DNA of 64,000 nucleotides from Mastigias papua (GCA_964019165.1 OZ025268.1:9622211-9686210), one strand, 5' to 3'; counted from the first letter of the stretch, positions 1 to 36,850 are shown. Notes: a model not told the origin generated them from the sequence alone. Program-made: numbers and translations.

Positions 1-5152
<5,152 letters not shown>

Positions 5153-5191
5153 GTGATGCAGTCGTGTTACTAGTAGACTGTTTTGAACTTA

Positions 5192-5197
5192 AATAAA
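5192..5197 (+). terminator. PE1 poly(A) signal AATAAA
   Basis: Canonical hexamer about 40 nt after the PE1 stop codon, implying a very short 3' UTR as in the paralogues. Confidence 0.6.
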
Positions 5198-6057
5198 AGT
5201 ATGCTTTCTCCTTCTTCATACAATCACTGTTATTACATACCCTTGATAAAAAACATCCAATTTCACTTTAACCATTACAAACTAACGTCTAAGTTAAGTG
5301 GTATGCTGGCTTTTGTAGTAGTAAAATTATAATACAACAGAGGTTTTTCCACTCCTCAGCTTTACCATTGACTGTAGCTTCTAAAGTGCTTTTAGATAGC
5401 AATATATACTGACATTAATCTGAAGGATTTTTGAGTCATTATATAAATCTTTCGTTTGGAAACGTAGTTTTCATTATTAAATATGAAGTGAAACCTTTTT
5501 TCAATCGCGGATAGATGTAGGTGGAATTAACGATTAAGACAAACATGATCAAGGCCAAGTCGTCTTGTCATAATTTAATCCGCATATTTATCTTCAGTCT
5601 GAATTAACTTGATTATTTGTATATTTGATTACGTGATCAATCCAAATACTTCTCCCCTAAGAAGGCAAGTGGCTTAACGAAGGACAACCATATGATAAAG
5701 AGAGCGGCCCGTTGATTGCTGACGTAGATACATGCAAATCACTGTCATGGTACTAGAATTCTGATGCCTATTGAATACTAAATTTATCTAGTAGACGTGC
5801 ATGCACTCATGGGTAACTGAGCCACTGTCCTTCAAGCAATCAATGATGACAAAACAAAAGGTCAATCTAGAAATTGTTGTTAATTCTGCTGAAAGAAGAA
5901 TTTAGACTGGGCTCTCGAGTTCGCACTGCCTTCTAAGAATAAAATCCATTTTTAAGAATTGTTTAATTTATGGCTATTACTTTTTTCATTTAGTAAAAGT
6001 CAGTTAATAATCTCTCATGATGCTATTTCCCACCAGATCTCCTCTACTTTTCCAAGC
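5198..6057. other. PE1-PE2 intergenic region
   Basis: No coding exon, RNA or clear transposon recognised. AT-rich. Confidence 0.5.
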
Positions 6058-6059
6058 TA

Positions 6060-6120
6060 GCCACCATGAAAGTCAAATTAACTTTCTCATTAATTTTTCA
6101 TGAGCATAGAGATCGCAGAT
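6060..6120 (+). promoter_or_regulatory. Conserved upstream block of PE2
   Basis: Contains CCACCATGA then TTTTCATGAGCATAGAGAT. The same two words stand upstream of PE3-PE6, with the TTCATGAGCA word 133-150 bp before the start codon in each. It could be core promoter or 5' UTR. In PE2 the CCACCATG opens a 43-codon upstream frame that ends before the main ATG; the frame is not conserved in the paralogues. Confidence 0.45.
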
Positions 6121-6230
6121 ATCAAGTTATTGCGGATATCAAGGTAATTAATCGATTGAGATTACCTGCAACAAACCTTCTAAATCAGTGCTAACGATAT
6201 CAGTACTGGCATATTACCTCGATTTGGACA

Positions 6231-16530
<10,300 letters not shown>

Positions 16531-16581
16531 AGATAGTGCAGCACTCTTGTTTGTACATAGAATTCCGTGCATTGATATGAG

Positions 16582-16587
16582 AATAAA
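16582..16587 (+). terminator. PE2 poly(A) signal AATAAA
   Basis: Hexamer 52 nt after the stop codon. Confidence 0.6.
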
Positions 16588-19149
16588 GATTTCCACATCC
16601 AACGTTTTGGCATCAATTTCACATCTAGGGTATACTGGAATATCAACTAAAGTAGCATTTGAAATGCATTTCTAATGTGTATGTTCTTTACTGTGAAGAT
16701 AATATTCTCGCAAATCTTGCTTAATACATTACTTGTACTAGTCAGCTGTAATCTTTGCATTTTACGGTGTTGGAGATTGTAACTAACAGTCTTATATCTT
16801 TGATATTTTGCCTGGAATATATAGAATCAAAATACTAGTATTTCTAGCTTAATGTGACTGTGGCTAAACTGCATACAGTACAATTCTTATTGATAAGCAC
16901 TCTTATGATTAATTCTTGAGCAAGTTTGATCAAAATTAGATAATTTTTATCTTTTCCATATAATCAAATATTTTACTTGTCATATTCATATTGAGTTTAC
17001 ATTAACTAAATTATTTTAAAGCTACTTGCTCGATTGCTAATGTTTATAGAGTAGAAATCATTTGAAAAATTTCAGCCTAGACTCCTGCACAAGGCTAAGC
17101 TCCATCGTTATACACCCCCTGTCTTCTCACGTATAATGAGTAGAATTCCCCACACTTCAAAGGAAATTCCAGTTTTTTTCTTGTAGTTAAGTGGTTATCT
17201 GCACATAGGTGGCTTTACAATGTATAAATATTTATTGCTGGTACAATTGATGTGATATGGTCGTCTGCAAGATATAACTGCAAGAGTATAAAGTTAGACC
17301 GGCAATATTAAACCATATTTGTAACCGCCATTGAAGAATAGATATGGAAATTTTTTAACTTGCAAATGCAATGGGTACCCTCTGGAGGTCTTCATAATGG
17401 GCTATTCAGTAATGGTATCAGCAGCATGCAATAACAAGACTTATTCACAAAAATTACTACCGAATTTCTATAAACGAGTAACAGCACGCAAGACATTTAC
17501 AAGATGAAACATTGAGTAGGTCCCTAATTTAGCAAGAAAACTCATGAACGTAACGTTTTGCCATCTGTTTTTGTGAATCTTTAAGTATTAAGTGATTAAG
17601 TGCAGCTTTCTGAAGATATTAATGGATAAATTAGGGGAAATTTGAGTCACATTGAGTTGAGATTGGGTTTAGCAAAAACATTTCACCTAGATCACGTATA
17701 GCTAATACTAGTTTTAATAGGATGCAATAGCTTTATTTACTATATCAGATGCCTCATTTTACACTGCTTTTTCCTTATCTTCGCAATCAGCTTCCATCTC
17801 TCATTTATGAGGTGTATGAAATTCGAGTACCAAATTTTGCGCCATAGTTCCTCTGTTACCCCCTAATAATGTGCTGAAGCCTACAAAGTATATTATTGTC
17901 ATCTCCTTGCATATGAAGGTGTAGAGTAGGCCATTATGGCACTTGGCTCGATAGAGCTTCATATGTTTTATTTTTTAGTTGAAATACCTGATTAAAAGAT
18001 AATATGTGGCAAGAAATAGATAATAGCACAAAGCGATACGCTCTGAACCATGCAGGAGGTCATCATGCCCTATCATTAAAATGCTGTGAAAAGTCCTGTA
18101 TTAATAAGACCTAACGCTGTGAGTGAGCTTGCTGCAGAAAGGCACTTATGCTGGTTTTCATGAAGAATGAGTTCATCACAAGAAACTGGTCTTTTGCTTG
18201 TACTAGTAAAAAGCCATTATTGAGTTGGGCTGAGCAGCCCTCACGTGTTATTGTTTACTGTTGTTATTTACTTACTTTTAGTTCGATATGTACTGAGCTA
18301 ATGATACGCGCAAAATAAGCAAAGTTAGCTGATCTAAGTCGACTTGATAAAATGCGTAATAAAGTATTTTTTGCAGAAGTTAATTCTACCCTACCAGCCT
18401 TCGTTCAGTCCAAGAACTCACTGCCCACTGTGGAACGTCTTGCTTTCCTCTTCTATCCCAGAGTCCTACGGCTTGTCTAGTTTCAAATCTAGCATCAATC
18501 AACTTGATCTCGTCTCTCTGTATACATAATCTTTCTCTTTCTACCTTTGTAGGGGCTTTCTTATAGACCTCAGGGCCTATCCCCAAGATTACTTGCTAAA
18601 AAAGCCACACTTCACAGGGAATTCATTTTTGTTTGTAAAATATTTCATCTCTGACGTCTAATGGGCATTTAGCCATTTGAACCAAAGGCTACTTAACTCG
18701 GGATTATAGGCAATAAGTCGGTGGGAGCTCTTGAGGTGTAGCGCAAAATATCACAATGTAAAGAAATTTGAATAAAAAGAGTTGAATTGTTAGCTTTTCT
18801 TGATATTGTAACTTCGCTCCTTCTCTTTTGAGAGTGTTCCTGATGATTCCTCTTATAACTGTATGATCATAAATCCTCTCACTCGTAAATCTCCACATCT
18901 TCTATTTCAAACATAGACCTTGGGAAATGCCGATAAACTTAGTTTTTAGCATCGCATTTAAGATGAGTCTGAACCTAGCCTCATCTGTTCCTTTCGCATT
19001 ATGCCGATGATTTTAGGGGTATTATGTAGTTCGCATTAATCTCTATGCACATTACGAATATACCGCTACTGTTAACTTATTGAAAGCTTAAAGCTAGAAA
19101 CTTCCAAAGCAATAGATGCAATGAAATTCCAAAATGTCCTCTCAAACTA
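16588..19149. other. PE2-PE3 intergenic region
   Basis: No coding exon seen. The stretch near 18240-18360 is similar to 28910-29025 downstream of PE3, showing that intergenic DNA was duplicated along with the genes. Confidence 0.5.
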
Positions 19150-19210
19150 ACCACCATGAAAATCTAATTAAGAAAGTCATATAATTTTCATGAGTATAGA
19201 GATTGCAGAT
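19150..19210 (+). promoter_or_regulatory. Conserved upstream block of PE3
   Basis: ACCACCATGAAAAT and TTTTCATGAGTATAGAGATTGCAGAT, as upstream of PE2. The upstream ATG opens a frame of only three codons here. Confidence 0.45.
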
Positions 19211-19329
19211 ATTACGCTATTAAGGATAACCAGTAAATAAATCAATTTTCACCACTTGCTACAGTAACAGGACAGCTAAATCACTGCTACCTAACCAACT
19301 TCCCCTGCTGTCATACCTCGAGTTCGAAA

Positions 19330-27775
<8,446 letters not shown>

Positions 27776-28656
27776 GGTTGCTGCAGCAGTTTTGCTATTA
27801 TGATGCTTTTGCGTATTGATATGATAAACAGGATTTGCTTTTTCTTGTCACATCAAAATTGTTTTGATTTTTTGACAATAACACTGACATTTCCTTTGCT
27901 AATACACATCAATATTAACATAATAATTAGACAAAGATATTCAAGTTGTACAGCAACATGAATTCTCCTGTAAACGATGATAGTATCACTGTATAGTTTA
28001 CTTTATATATCAGTTATTCTAGTTAACTGTAATCTTCATGCTATACAGTATGTTTCTAGATAGCTAGTAATACTGATAATTCAGGAAATGGATATTAGAC
28101 ATTTAGCGAATAAATTAGTTTAGTCTCCATTGCTGTGGAAATACTTTGTAGAGCAGCCAGTTCAATTGAAAAAGCAAAGCTTGATGACTTTAATGATCAA
28201 GCGAAACCTCTCGTTGGCAACTGTGTTGTAATTCAAATCTACGTGCATTCCTCTATTAGATCTAGCCTTACTGTTAACATATTCCATATTTTATAGGCAA
28301 TATGTCCGAAGTGACCTTCCTGCTGAATATATGTTGTCTTATACATAAATTTGAAAGAAAACATTTTATTCATTGGTTCAACTATTTTATTCAGCAACTT
28401 TATAGCTAAAGCCTAGCGCACAGGGGCAATTCTTGTCACTGACACAGGAAGGCATTTGTTTTTGTTGCATGTTTTAGCTAGTCGCAAACGAGCGATTTTG
28501 TCGCAGTACAAGCTAATCACGCGGTAGCTCGAGCGCATCTGATTGGATGATCGATCAAATACAGTCTTGGTTTCAGTCACATGTGTCCGCACAAAGTGCA
28601 AATTTTGTTTTTTGTTCCAGAAAACAAGATTAAATATCTCACAACTTCAATCTCAG

Positions 28657-28749
28657 ACATTAACGGGTATCCAAGTAATCTTTACTTCTTTGGCACTTGT
28701 AATAACCTCGAGAACAGATACGCTTGTAGCTGGTTTTTTTATTTGATGT
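28657..28749 (+). pseudogene. Relic type C EGF exon downstream of PE3
   Basis: After CTCAG reads DINGYPSN...GTCNNLENRYACSW, matching the PE1 type C exon, but several cysteines are replaced, an in-frame stop follows and the donor position reads AT. It may be what is left of a lost array member. Confidence 0.7.
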
Positions 28750-29747
28750 GATAAGACTTATATTTTTAATTCCTTGTTATGCTACGTCATTGCCTCATTA
28801 TTTCTGTTTGTAACCATGTAGTTGCATATTTTATTATACCCTGTAGTGAAGGTCGTGGCCCCAGAGGGACCCCGTCGGCTAAAATCTCTTCCCCCCCCAG
28901 TATGCATGAAATTAGTTGCTGTTGCTATTTATTTGCTTTAAATTCGATGTACACCGAGGTAAATATATGGACAAAATATTAAAGCTAGCTAACCAAAGTC
29001 GGTTGGATGAAATGTGTGATAAATTTTTTATCGGATACCACAGCAAGCACTACATTTGCAGCATCCAGAAAAATTCTACAGTTCTTCACACTTCCTACGG
29101 ATTTCCTTCTGATTCTTTCGATAGTTCATCTCTAAGATGTAATAGACAGACGATTACCCGAACGAAAGGTTACTTGTTTTAACATCATAGACTGTGAGTC
29201 GCAAGGACTTAAAGAATTTAACAGTAATTTGATAACAAACAATCAAACTACAAGTTCGTCTTGTTAGGGTACCTCAGTTTAGTTATGTAATCACGACTTC
29301 ATCACAAAATTTGGTTTCAATTTTCTTATTTTGTTTCAACCATGGTGCTTGGTACACATCCATAACTGTAGCTATTAGTACTACATTTAAGACCGATCTG
29401 TACCACAGCTCTCGTGTATATATATCTTCATCTCTTCAATCTCCTATTCAATTTGTTGAAAGCACTGGTCAACAATTCCCTTGATATTTTGCCGGTATAA
29501 CCAACACATCTTTTGTTTATTAATACTGCATACTCTGTTGTAATAGTGGCTAAAGATATGACGTAGAATGTATCAATTTTAATGAGCAACTTTATGAAAA
29601 TGAGGTTCATCTACCGTCGTAAAAAGATAAAATTTGAATATAATAGTTTTATAGCCAGGTTGATTAATTTTAAGCCAATGAATGAATGATCTTGATTCAT
29701 CCTCTTATGAAATGATTTGCTGATAAAATCAACGTCGCAACTTCGTA
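28750..29747. other. PE3-PE4 intergenic region
   Basis: Contains a stretch near 28910-29025 paralogous to 18240-18360; otherwise nothing recognised. Confidence 0.45.
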
Positions 29748-30240
29748 TTTCATTATAGACTTGATAACTTTCAGGTGTCTTGCAGGAGGTCACACTTAAC
29801 GGGGCATTCTGTTAATCCCATTTACCATCGTCTATACGAATCACCTATGGGGGGGGGGTTACTTCTGGGCTCTGTATCGCAACGGAAACGTATTTTCAAT
29901 CGTGCCTTATCAATTTCAAACTACATCTATTTGAAGATTCATCTACATGCACATAACAATTTCTTAAATGTCTCTCACCAAGTACTTACTTGGGCGGCAT
30001 CATAGCTCATCACTTATGTCAATGAATCCAGATTTTAAACATATGTTTTAGGCTATTTAGCTCTGAGTTTCTTTCAACACATTTTCAAACTTGATGTAGT
30101 TTGCAATTGATAAGGCATGATTGAAAATACGTTCTCATTGCAATAGGAGATTCGTATAGACGATGGTAAATGGGATTAACAGATTGTCCCGTTAAGTGTG
30201 ACCTCCTGCAAGACATCTGAAAGTTATCAAGTCTATAATG
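29748..30240. repeat. Inverted duplication upstream of PE4
   Basis: Left arm 29748-29931 and right arm 30091-30240 are reverse complements with small gaps; the left arm has a run of nine or so G. The shared parts include AGACTTGATAACTTTCAG and GAGGTCACACTTAACGGG. The spacer is about 160 bp. Confidence 0.75.
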
Positions 30241-30368
30241 AAATAAACATAAAATAAACGTATGAATTCTCAATATACTTCACCAACACATTGAAAGTGT
30301 TACTGTTTGAAAACGTAAGACTAGAAAACTCTCTAGCAAAGAAATTCAAATCTGTCATCTCAAACCAG

Positions 30369-30430
30369 CCACCATAAAAATGGCATCAATAAACTCATTT
30401 AATTTTCATAAGCATAGAGATTGCAGATAC
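30369..30430 (+). promoter_or_regulatory. Conserved upstream block of PE4
   Basis: CCACCATAAAAATGG and TTTTCATAAGCATAGAGATTGCAGATA. The upstream ATG of the other copies is ATA here, arguing against a conserved upstream reading frame. Confidence 0.45.
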
Positions 30431-30550
30431 TTTTCTTTTGCGGATAACCAGTAAACAAATCATTTGGCACCACATGCTACAGTGATACAACTGCTAAATC
30501 ACTGCTGTCTAGCCAACATTCCTTGCTGCCATAATACATTAAGTTAGAAA

Positions 30551-30883
30551 ATGTTATATAGACTTCTGGTTATGATGCTGGTGTGCAATGTTGCTCTGGC
30601 GACTTATGAAATTTACCGGTCAAATTGTCGACGCTATGGAGTGTTTAAAGTGCATACCCGAAACAAAAAGCTAACCACAGGACTTATCGTGAGCACATAT
30701 GCTGAGTTCTTAGCACTTTGTGCAAGAACATGCCTTCGAACATTCAATTGCAAAGCTATCAATTACAAACCAGCTATCTCAAATAATGAACCGAACTGTG
30801 AGATTCTTTCAAGTGGTTCTGATACTGCAGAGACTCTGCTAGAAGTAGTTGGATGGAATTTTTATAAGCCTTTGACACAGAAT
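30551..30883 (+). CDS. PE4 exon 1: signal peptide and PAN domain
   Basis: 111 codons, donor GTGAGT, phase 0. PAN cysteines at the PE2 positions. Confidence 0.9.
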
Positions 30884-33800
30884 GTGAGTAAGCAACAGCA
30901 CCTAATTGATCTATATTCTATCATGACTATTGGCTGTAAGAAAGATGATAGTGCATCTGATTCTAGAAATTAGTTAAATATACTTGTTGAAGTACCGAAT
31001 TCATTTTGAATTTAGAATTCAGCTATCAACCTGTACATTTCATATATTCTAGATGTTCTTTAATCGTTTTGCACGTGTAGGCTGTATGAATTTGATGACA
31101 CGAGAAAGAAGACCAAATCAACAAAATGCTAAAATGCATTCATTTGATATTGACTTCGGTAACCTGGATTCTCAAAGTGGTTTCACTGCTACAGGTCAGA
31201 CTTGTGATAGTTGTGAAACTGCCTTTACTCTAAATTTATACCCAAGTGTTAACTAGATAATTTTGCTACTGTGACTACTGTGTTAACTGATTAACTGGAG
31301 ATATAAAATAGTCTTGAGTGTTTTTAAGCAACATGAAAAATAATGAAAGACAGCTGGGTTGATAGATAATAGTTTTGGCTGTGAACAGTGGTGGGATTCA
31401 AATATTTTAGGAACAGGTTCTATCTTAAATATTAAAATATTAGAACTACCAGGGTAAATCGGTGCATCCGCGTATCGCGGACTTGCACTTTTAGTAAGCT
31501 CATGATCATCTTTCTATATGTATGTACATGAATGAAAAATGAAATCAAATACAAGTGTCACGTTTTCCAAGATTTTAGTAACCGGTTCGCAAACAGTGTG
31601 ACTGTCTAGGAACCGGTTCGCGCGAACCGGTGCGAACCGGCTGAATCCCACCACTGCACTGGCTGTGAACTTATTTAACTGACTGTCCTTCACGCGTGTG
31701 CTTGTGATTCTGCATAAACATAAAATGAGAATGAATTAAAAAAAAGAATAATCGAAGGTGCACTGTTGTCTATATAAATCTCTGTCTGTCTTTAACCGGG
31801 AGTCAGTGTACGTTTAATGCACAATAATGGGGAAACCCTAACTAAATGGGCTATTTTTCATAAATCAACAAAACAAAACTATGAAGTGCATGCGGTAGAG
31901 TAAGGTGAAAGACGTATGGGAATTGTACGATGAAGGAGATATCCACCAGTAATTGATGGTGAGGAGGATTAAGGACAGAACGGTATGGAGTATACACCCC
32001 CTCCAGCACCCGAAAAGGGGCATCATCGTACATAGTGAAGATGCAAGTTGTAGCAAAGTATGTGCCTCTTAGCTTTTCATGTCCAAGATACATCTGCAAT
32101 TTCATTCTTTCATTATCAACTTGGGAATGGTCGCTTGCATAAGCAATAAGATATCCAAAAGCGGCAGGATTATGTTCTATGTATGCATATTAGCAATGTA
32201 GCAATTTGACATTTCCTAAGTCATCAACGTATTTTTTAGATCATGCTATTATTTATGCATCATTATCAGTTTGTAAAAGCTGAAAGAGCAACTTATGTGT
32301 TGATTGCACTTGTTCTCATGGCCACAAATGCGACTTTTTATTCAACTTCGCATTTCAATTTAAATGTAAGCAGGAACAAAAGAAACTTGAGGAAGAAGCT
32401 CTAGACATGACATATGACGAGGTATAGAAGCAAATGCACCGTTATACAGCAAAGGGAAATCATTTATTTACATGAATTGAGGGCAGGCCTATCTGTTTAT
32501 AACGCAGGCTACGTTAATTGCGCGTTCTAATCACATGGTAGATTCTACTGCTGATCGTTAGTTCCTAATGTAACATGACATACGCAATGGCAAATATGAA
32601 ATTACCTTGTGTATCAGGCTCTCACTTTACATTGATTTGCATAACAGTCATGTTACAAATTATAGAAGGCGATTTTATACAAAACATGATAATTCCTGTT
32701 TCTAGTTGACATTATATGATGGTAAGTCACAAAAGTAAGCGTTAATTGTACGGTATCTAGCCAGTAATATTAAACTGAGAGCTTACACTTTCGAATGACA
32801 GGTGATTCCGGCATGCATGACATCAGACAACTCGGCACCTTGTAACCCAGGTTATACATGTGAAGAATCGTGCAGTCCGAGTTGGCCAAGGTTTAACTGT
32901 GTTGGTGAGTACCAAATGCATACGTACATCAATAAACATATGCTCTGTTCTTCAAGTACTATTAACTGTTATTTCACATTCGCGGAGTTATCACGAGCAA
33001 ACCATTAATTCACTGAAAGATGATCCTTATCCCTTCTGTCATAGGTTTTTATTTGTCCATCCATATTTAATATCAACAGCTGTTATTGATATGGCAAAGA
33101 AGCAATGCATTAGGGTGGGGTGGGGTGGGGTTGGGTGGGGTGGAATGGTGCAGAAAAATGGCCTTTTAGGGTTTTGCTTCAAATCAAAAAAAGAAATTCC
33201 AAATTCTTAGAACAGCTAGGTTAGCTAAAATGTGCAAATGACCCTTCCAGATATAGTTAATCTCTGTTTCCATTTATGAAACTGCTTTCTACACAATGTT
33301 ACACCACTTTGAACAGAGCCACTTTTGGTGGGAAGAAATGGGGCAAGGTTGGGTGAAATGGGACAGCTTCTAATAACTTCGTCAGCATCAATAACAGATA
33401 CCCATGACTTTCAAGAGTGGTCTTAAACTTACAGTGAATGACACATCAACCAGTTACTACCCAGAGCCAATGGTTATAGCATATGGGGCCACAGAACCAA
33501 GTGATGGGGGGCTTCAAATGCTGAAAGGAAGTGGATGCACAAGGTAGCAAACACAAATCATTTCCATAGAATCATAAACAAAAGTAAAGCCCAAAAGGCA
33601 GATAAAGAATCATAGGAAACTTTGTCAGAGCATGCTAAGTGACATTTACTTTACTAGGCTATGCATATCATGAGTCTAAGTTGAAAGAATGGTGCCCACC
33701 CACTTTACCCCACCTGACAAAAGTTGTATTTTAGTTATGTATGAATATTATGCCCATTTTCCCCCACTGACCCATTTCACCCCACCCCACCCTAATTCTT

Positions 33801-36767
33801 TAGCATATTATTTTCCCAACAGAGCAACTCATTAAGACAATTCTTCTATGGTTTTGGTACATGATCCGTCATCATAAGTATAAGCTTCTCTGTTTAGAGC
33901 GCCATTGTTGAGGCCATGAGTACGCTTATATAACATTCATCTTTACCTAAATTCAACCATAGGTGTAGTAGGCAATTATCAACTAGCCATTGTAACATAT
34001 CAAAAGATCATTTCTAGAATAACCAAAGTATGTGAAAGCTTTGAGATCAGAGGAGGCCAAGGATCATACCGTAGTTCCTTGAAAGAACACCTGGGGCGCT
34101 CATTAAAAGTCAGCCTTCGAAGGGAGGTGGTCATTCGAGGGGGGGGGCGCTCATTTGAGGGAGGTGCTCATTTACAATACAAGGAAAAGGGAATCAGTCA
34201 AAAAGCCATATGAACATGAAAAGGTTACAAAGCAATATAAAGGAGATGGTTACAAAACAATATCAATTTCATCAATTTCGTCCTCTTCGTCGATGTCTGT
34301 TAGATTGCATTATGGTGTAGCATCGGCAATATCTTGTAAGGACACCAACCTTTCAGATGGATTCAAGTCTGATTCACTCAAAATTGATAACTGTTCCTGG
34401 AATATCTCCAAACCAGTATGGCATATTGACCCTCTTTCAGGCAATGAATCAAGCAGTCTTCACATTTTTTTATTTAAGTGGTTTGCTTTGTCTTGTTTTC
34501 ATTCTCTTCGTTATCGTTGGCAAATCGTTGTTAAATGGGGGCGCTCATTCGAGGGGGCGTTGCTTTGAGGGGGGGCGCTCTTTTAAGGAAATACGATAAT
34601 TGCAGGGTTGCTAGGAATGCAGTAGACCCACTTCAGGGCAAGACTAAGAAAAATGCGAGCAACGCCCACTCAAGGAAAACTTGTAATACTACAATATCCG
34701 AAAGCCCGGGTGATAATTGCTACTTTTCTACCCGGGTCAGTCCACACCTGTTTGAGAGACACTTTGAGTGCATGACCTTGCGCTGACATTACCATTGGTA
34801 ACGCTGTCAATGTGTAGCCGAACTGTCTTTTACTTACACTCAATATGATTTAAAATAGTTAACACAGAGGAAAGATGCAGAAAAACAAATATTGCATTGA
34901 TATCTCGTTATGAAAAGACGATGAATAAAAGCATTTTTCTCCATTACTGTTTGCATAGCCCTTCAATTCGTACTTTACAGAAATAAATGAATGCGCTAGC
35001 AATCCTTGCTACCGAGGTTCTTGCAATGATCAAGTCAACAATTACTACTGCAGCTGCCCCGCTGGCTGGAGAGGGAAACAATGCAATACTGGTAAGCATG
35101 CATATCGAAACTTTCATAGGGCCCACTTAATAACTGAAATGGAGAAAAAGTACTGGTACTATGTAAAAGTAGTTGTCAGACAGAAGCATTTGGATTTTCG
35201 TAAAGAGACTTGGTACACCTGTAGTTACCTCACTATGGTGTATATCTTAAACTCCATGCCTCTTAGTGCCTTAAATCGTAAGCTTTCCTAGATAAATCCA
35301 AGTTCCTAACAACGATGAGAACGAGATTTAGCAAACGCATTTTTGGATCGCTTTTGTCGTGCTGCCACAGTAGTAGTTAAGTTAGTGTCTATTTTATTGT
35401 GGTCGGGCTACACGCTATGATCTTTCAAAACTAGGGTGTGATCTTAGATAGGCAAAAGCATGGACATGCTTTGATGATCTTGAGACTTTTAAGCTTCTTT
35501 TGTCTAATTGCACCATAATTTCTTGCGATAACCTCATGTAAAGCCTGGTTCCATTAACCATTGCTTGCTCTCTATTGCTTGGCACGGTTTTACCGTGCTA
35601 GAAAAATCCAAAATAAGCACAAAACTACTTTTATTCAAACTTGTCTGAAAAAAGAATTTCGAGCAATGAAAGTCAATAGCGCGCAATGAAGAGCACGTGC
35701 TCTTCATTGCTCTAGAGATATTTTTTAATGCATCTCTAAAATCACGACGAACAATACAGAGCACTTGCCTTTCAATGGAAACATGCCAAAGAGCAACGAC
35801 GAGTATGAAAGAGCATGGAGGAGCAGTTTTTGCGATCCCAACAAGCCCTGCGTAACTTAATGGAAACCAGGCTTTATTGTTGCTCATTAGTGCTCTTCGT
35901 TGCTCGTATTGGTTTTTCAGTCATGTTTCAATACAATTGGCATTTTACTTCATTTGGCTCTTTGTAGGACAGTAAAGCCATAAGCAAGCAACAAAAGGCA
36001 AAAAAATTTAATGAAAACCAGGCTTAACACTGCATGGTATGCCATGAAGAACGTTTAACTCGTGAAAATGTACGTTCGAACAACAGAGGGCAATACCTAC
36101 AATTTTGGAGAGTAATAAGGCATAGTTGACTTGTACAGTGCGTGGTCAAAGTTCATCATAGCATGGTGCGGTTTTCGAGATTTTTCTAGAAATAGGTACA
36201 GACTAAAGTATTAATTCGTAAGTAAAATGAGTAGAAGAGTAATTGATTTGAGGAGCTTGGAAACAGCAAAGGAGAAGCAATACCTCTTTTCAATTAAGAG
36301 GTACTCGATTTGTTCATTTGTCCAACTTTAATTTTAGACTTTATACCAGTTATATGCTACTTTTTTCATTTACTTCACAACCTCGATTTCAGACATTGAT
36401 GAGTGTGCAAGCAACCCTTGTGTTTATGGAAGCTGTAATAATCACGAAAATAGTTATAGTTGCAGCTGCAATTTCGGATGGGGTGGACCAAGATGTGGTA
36501 AGAGTTACACTAGATGGATTCTTTTACATCTGCATCCGTTATTGAGAATAAGTCAATAGTATCCACTCGTGTCCTGACATCTATTTGTGTGAATATTTTA
36601 AGGTATCTCTTTTATGTTGAACTAAATATAATATGCTTTACCACATTTCATTACTAAGTGATTACTTCTATATTACTAATATTTTGAGTCCATTATTTTA
36701 TTTTGATGTATCAATCCAATTTGCTTGCTTTTCAGACAAACTGTTTGGTATTGGGAGAAGAAAGTAG
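30551..36767 (+). CDS. PE4: short PAN-EGF(x2) secreted protein, 227 aa
   Basis: Exons 30551-30883, 32802-32904, 34981-35091, 36393-36497, 36736-36767; 684 nt in frame. Signal peptide MLYRLLVMMLVCNVALA, PAN domain, linker, one type B and one type C EGF, tail DKLFGIGRRK. No type A exon could be found between 32905 and 34980, where two MITEs stand instead; the remaining exons still splice in frame. The type B exon matches PE3 and the type C exon matches PE5, each with a single base difference, while the PAN exon is of the PE2-PE3 type. Predicted to be secreted; role unknown. Confidence 0.85.
31386..31656. mobile_element. hAT-type MITE in PE4 intron 1
   Basis: Ends CAGTGGTGGGATTCA and TGAATCCCACCACTG are perfect inverted repeats; GAACCGG repeats lie inside. 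GGCTGTGAA stands before the left end and again 4 bp after the right end, a likely target duplication of hAT size with small filler. Confidence 0.75.
32802..32904 (+). CDS. PE4 exon 2: PAN end and Cys-rich linker
   Basis: 103 nt, phase 0 to 1, acceptor TGACAG, donor GTGAGT. VIPAC then CNPGYTCEESC and NCV. Confidence 0.88.
33113..33792. mobile_element. G-rich-ended MITE in PE4 intron 2
   Basis: The left end is GGGTGGGGTGGGGTGGGG and the right end its complement (CCCACCCCACCC), each flanked by TA. The left end is long enough to form a G-quadruplex. Inside are further ATGGGG and CCCCAC words. Confidence 0.65.
34069..34596. mobile_element. MITE with CCGTA-type ends, TA target
   Basis: Left CCGTAGTTCCTTGAAAGAAC, right GCGCTCTTTTAAGGAAATACGA, with TA at both sides and repeated GCGCTCATTCGAGGG inside. 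The tips resemble the element at 9949-10360. Confidence 0.65.
34981..35091 (+). CDS. PE4 exon 3: type B EGF
   Basis: 111 nt, phase 1-1, acceptor TTTACAG, donor GTAAGC. One silent difference from the PE3 type B exon. Confidence 0.88.
35539..36026. mobile_element. MITE family with TAAAGCCTGGTT ends
   Basis: TAAAGCCTGGTTCCATTA at the left, TAATGGAAACCAGGCTTTA at 35858-35876 and a second end TAATGAAAACCAGGCTTA near 36026, so this is probably two joined or nested elements. The PE5 copy starts near 50783 and is split by the element at 51103-53107. Motif TGCTC/GAGCA repeats fill the inside. Confidence 0.6.
36393..36497 (+). CDS. PE4 exon 4: type C EGF
   Basis: 105 nt, phase 1-1, D-I-D-E-C start. 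One base differs from the PE5 copy (Ser here, Asn there, between Cys4 and Cys5). Confidence 0.88.
36736..36767 (+). CDS. PE4 exon 5: basic tail and stop
   Basis: Codes D-K-L-F-G-I-G-R-R-K then TAG after acceptor TTTTCAG. Confidence 0.82.
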
Positions 36768-36844
36768 AGACATTGCAACAGTCTTGCTATTGTTGAACTA
36801 TTAAATATTGATATGAATGTAAACTTTCTCCTTCTTCATTAAAT

Positions 36845-36850
36845 AATAAA
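36845..36850 (+). terminator. PE4 poly(A) signal AATAAA
   Basis: Hexamer 78 nt after the stop; the PE5 3' UTR is closely similar. Confidence 0.55.

Noticed and set aside
34155..34568. A 137-codon frame in PE4 intron 2
   Set aside because: It lies wholly inside a MITE, has serine-rich low complexity and no recognisable domain.
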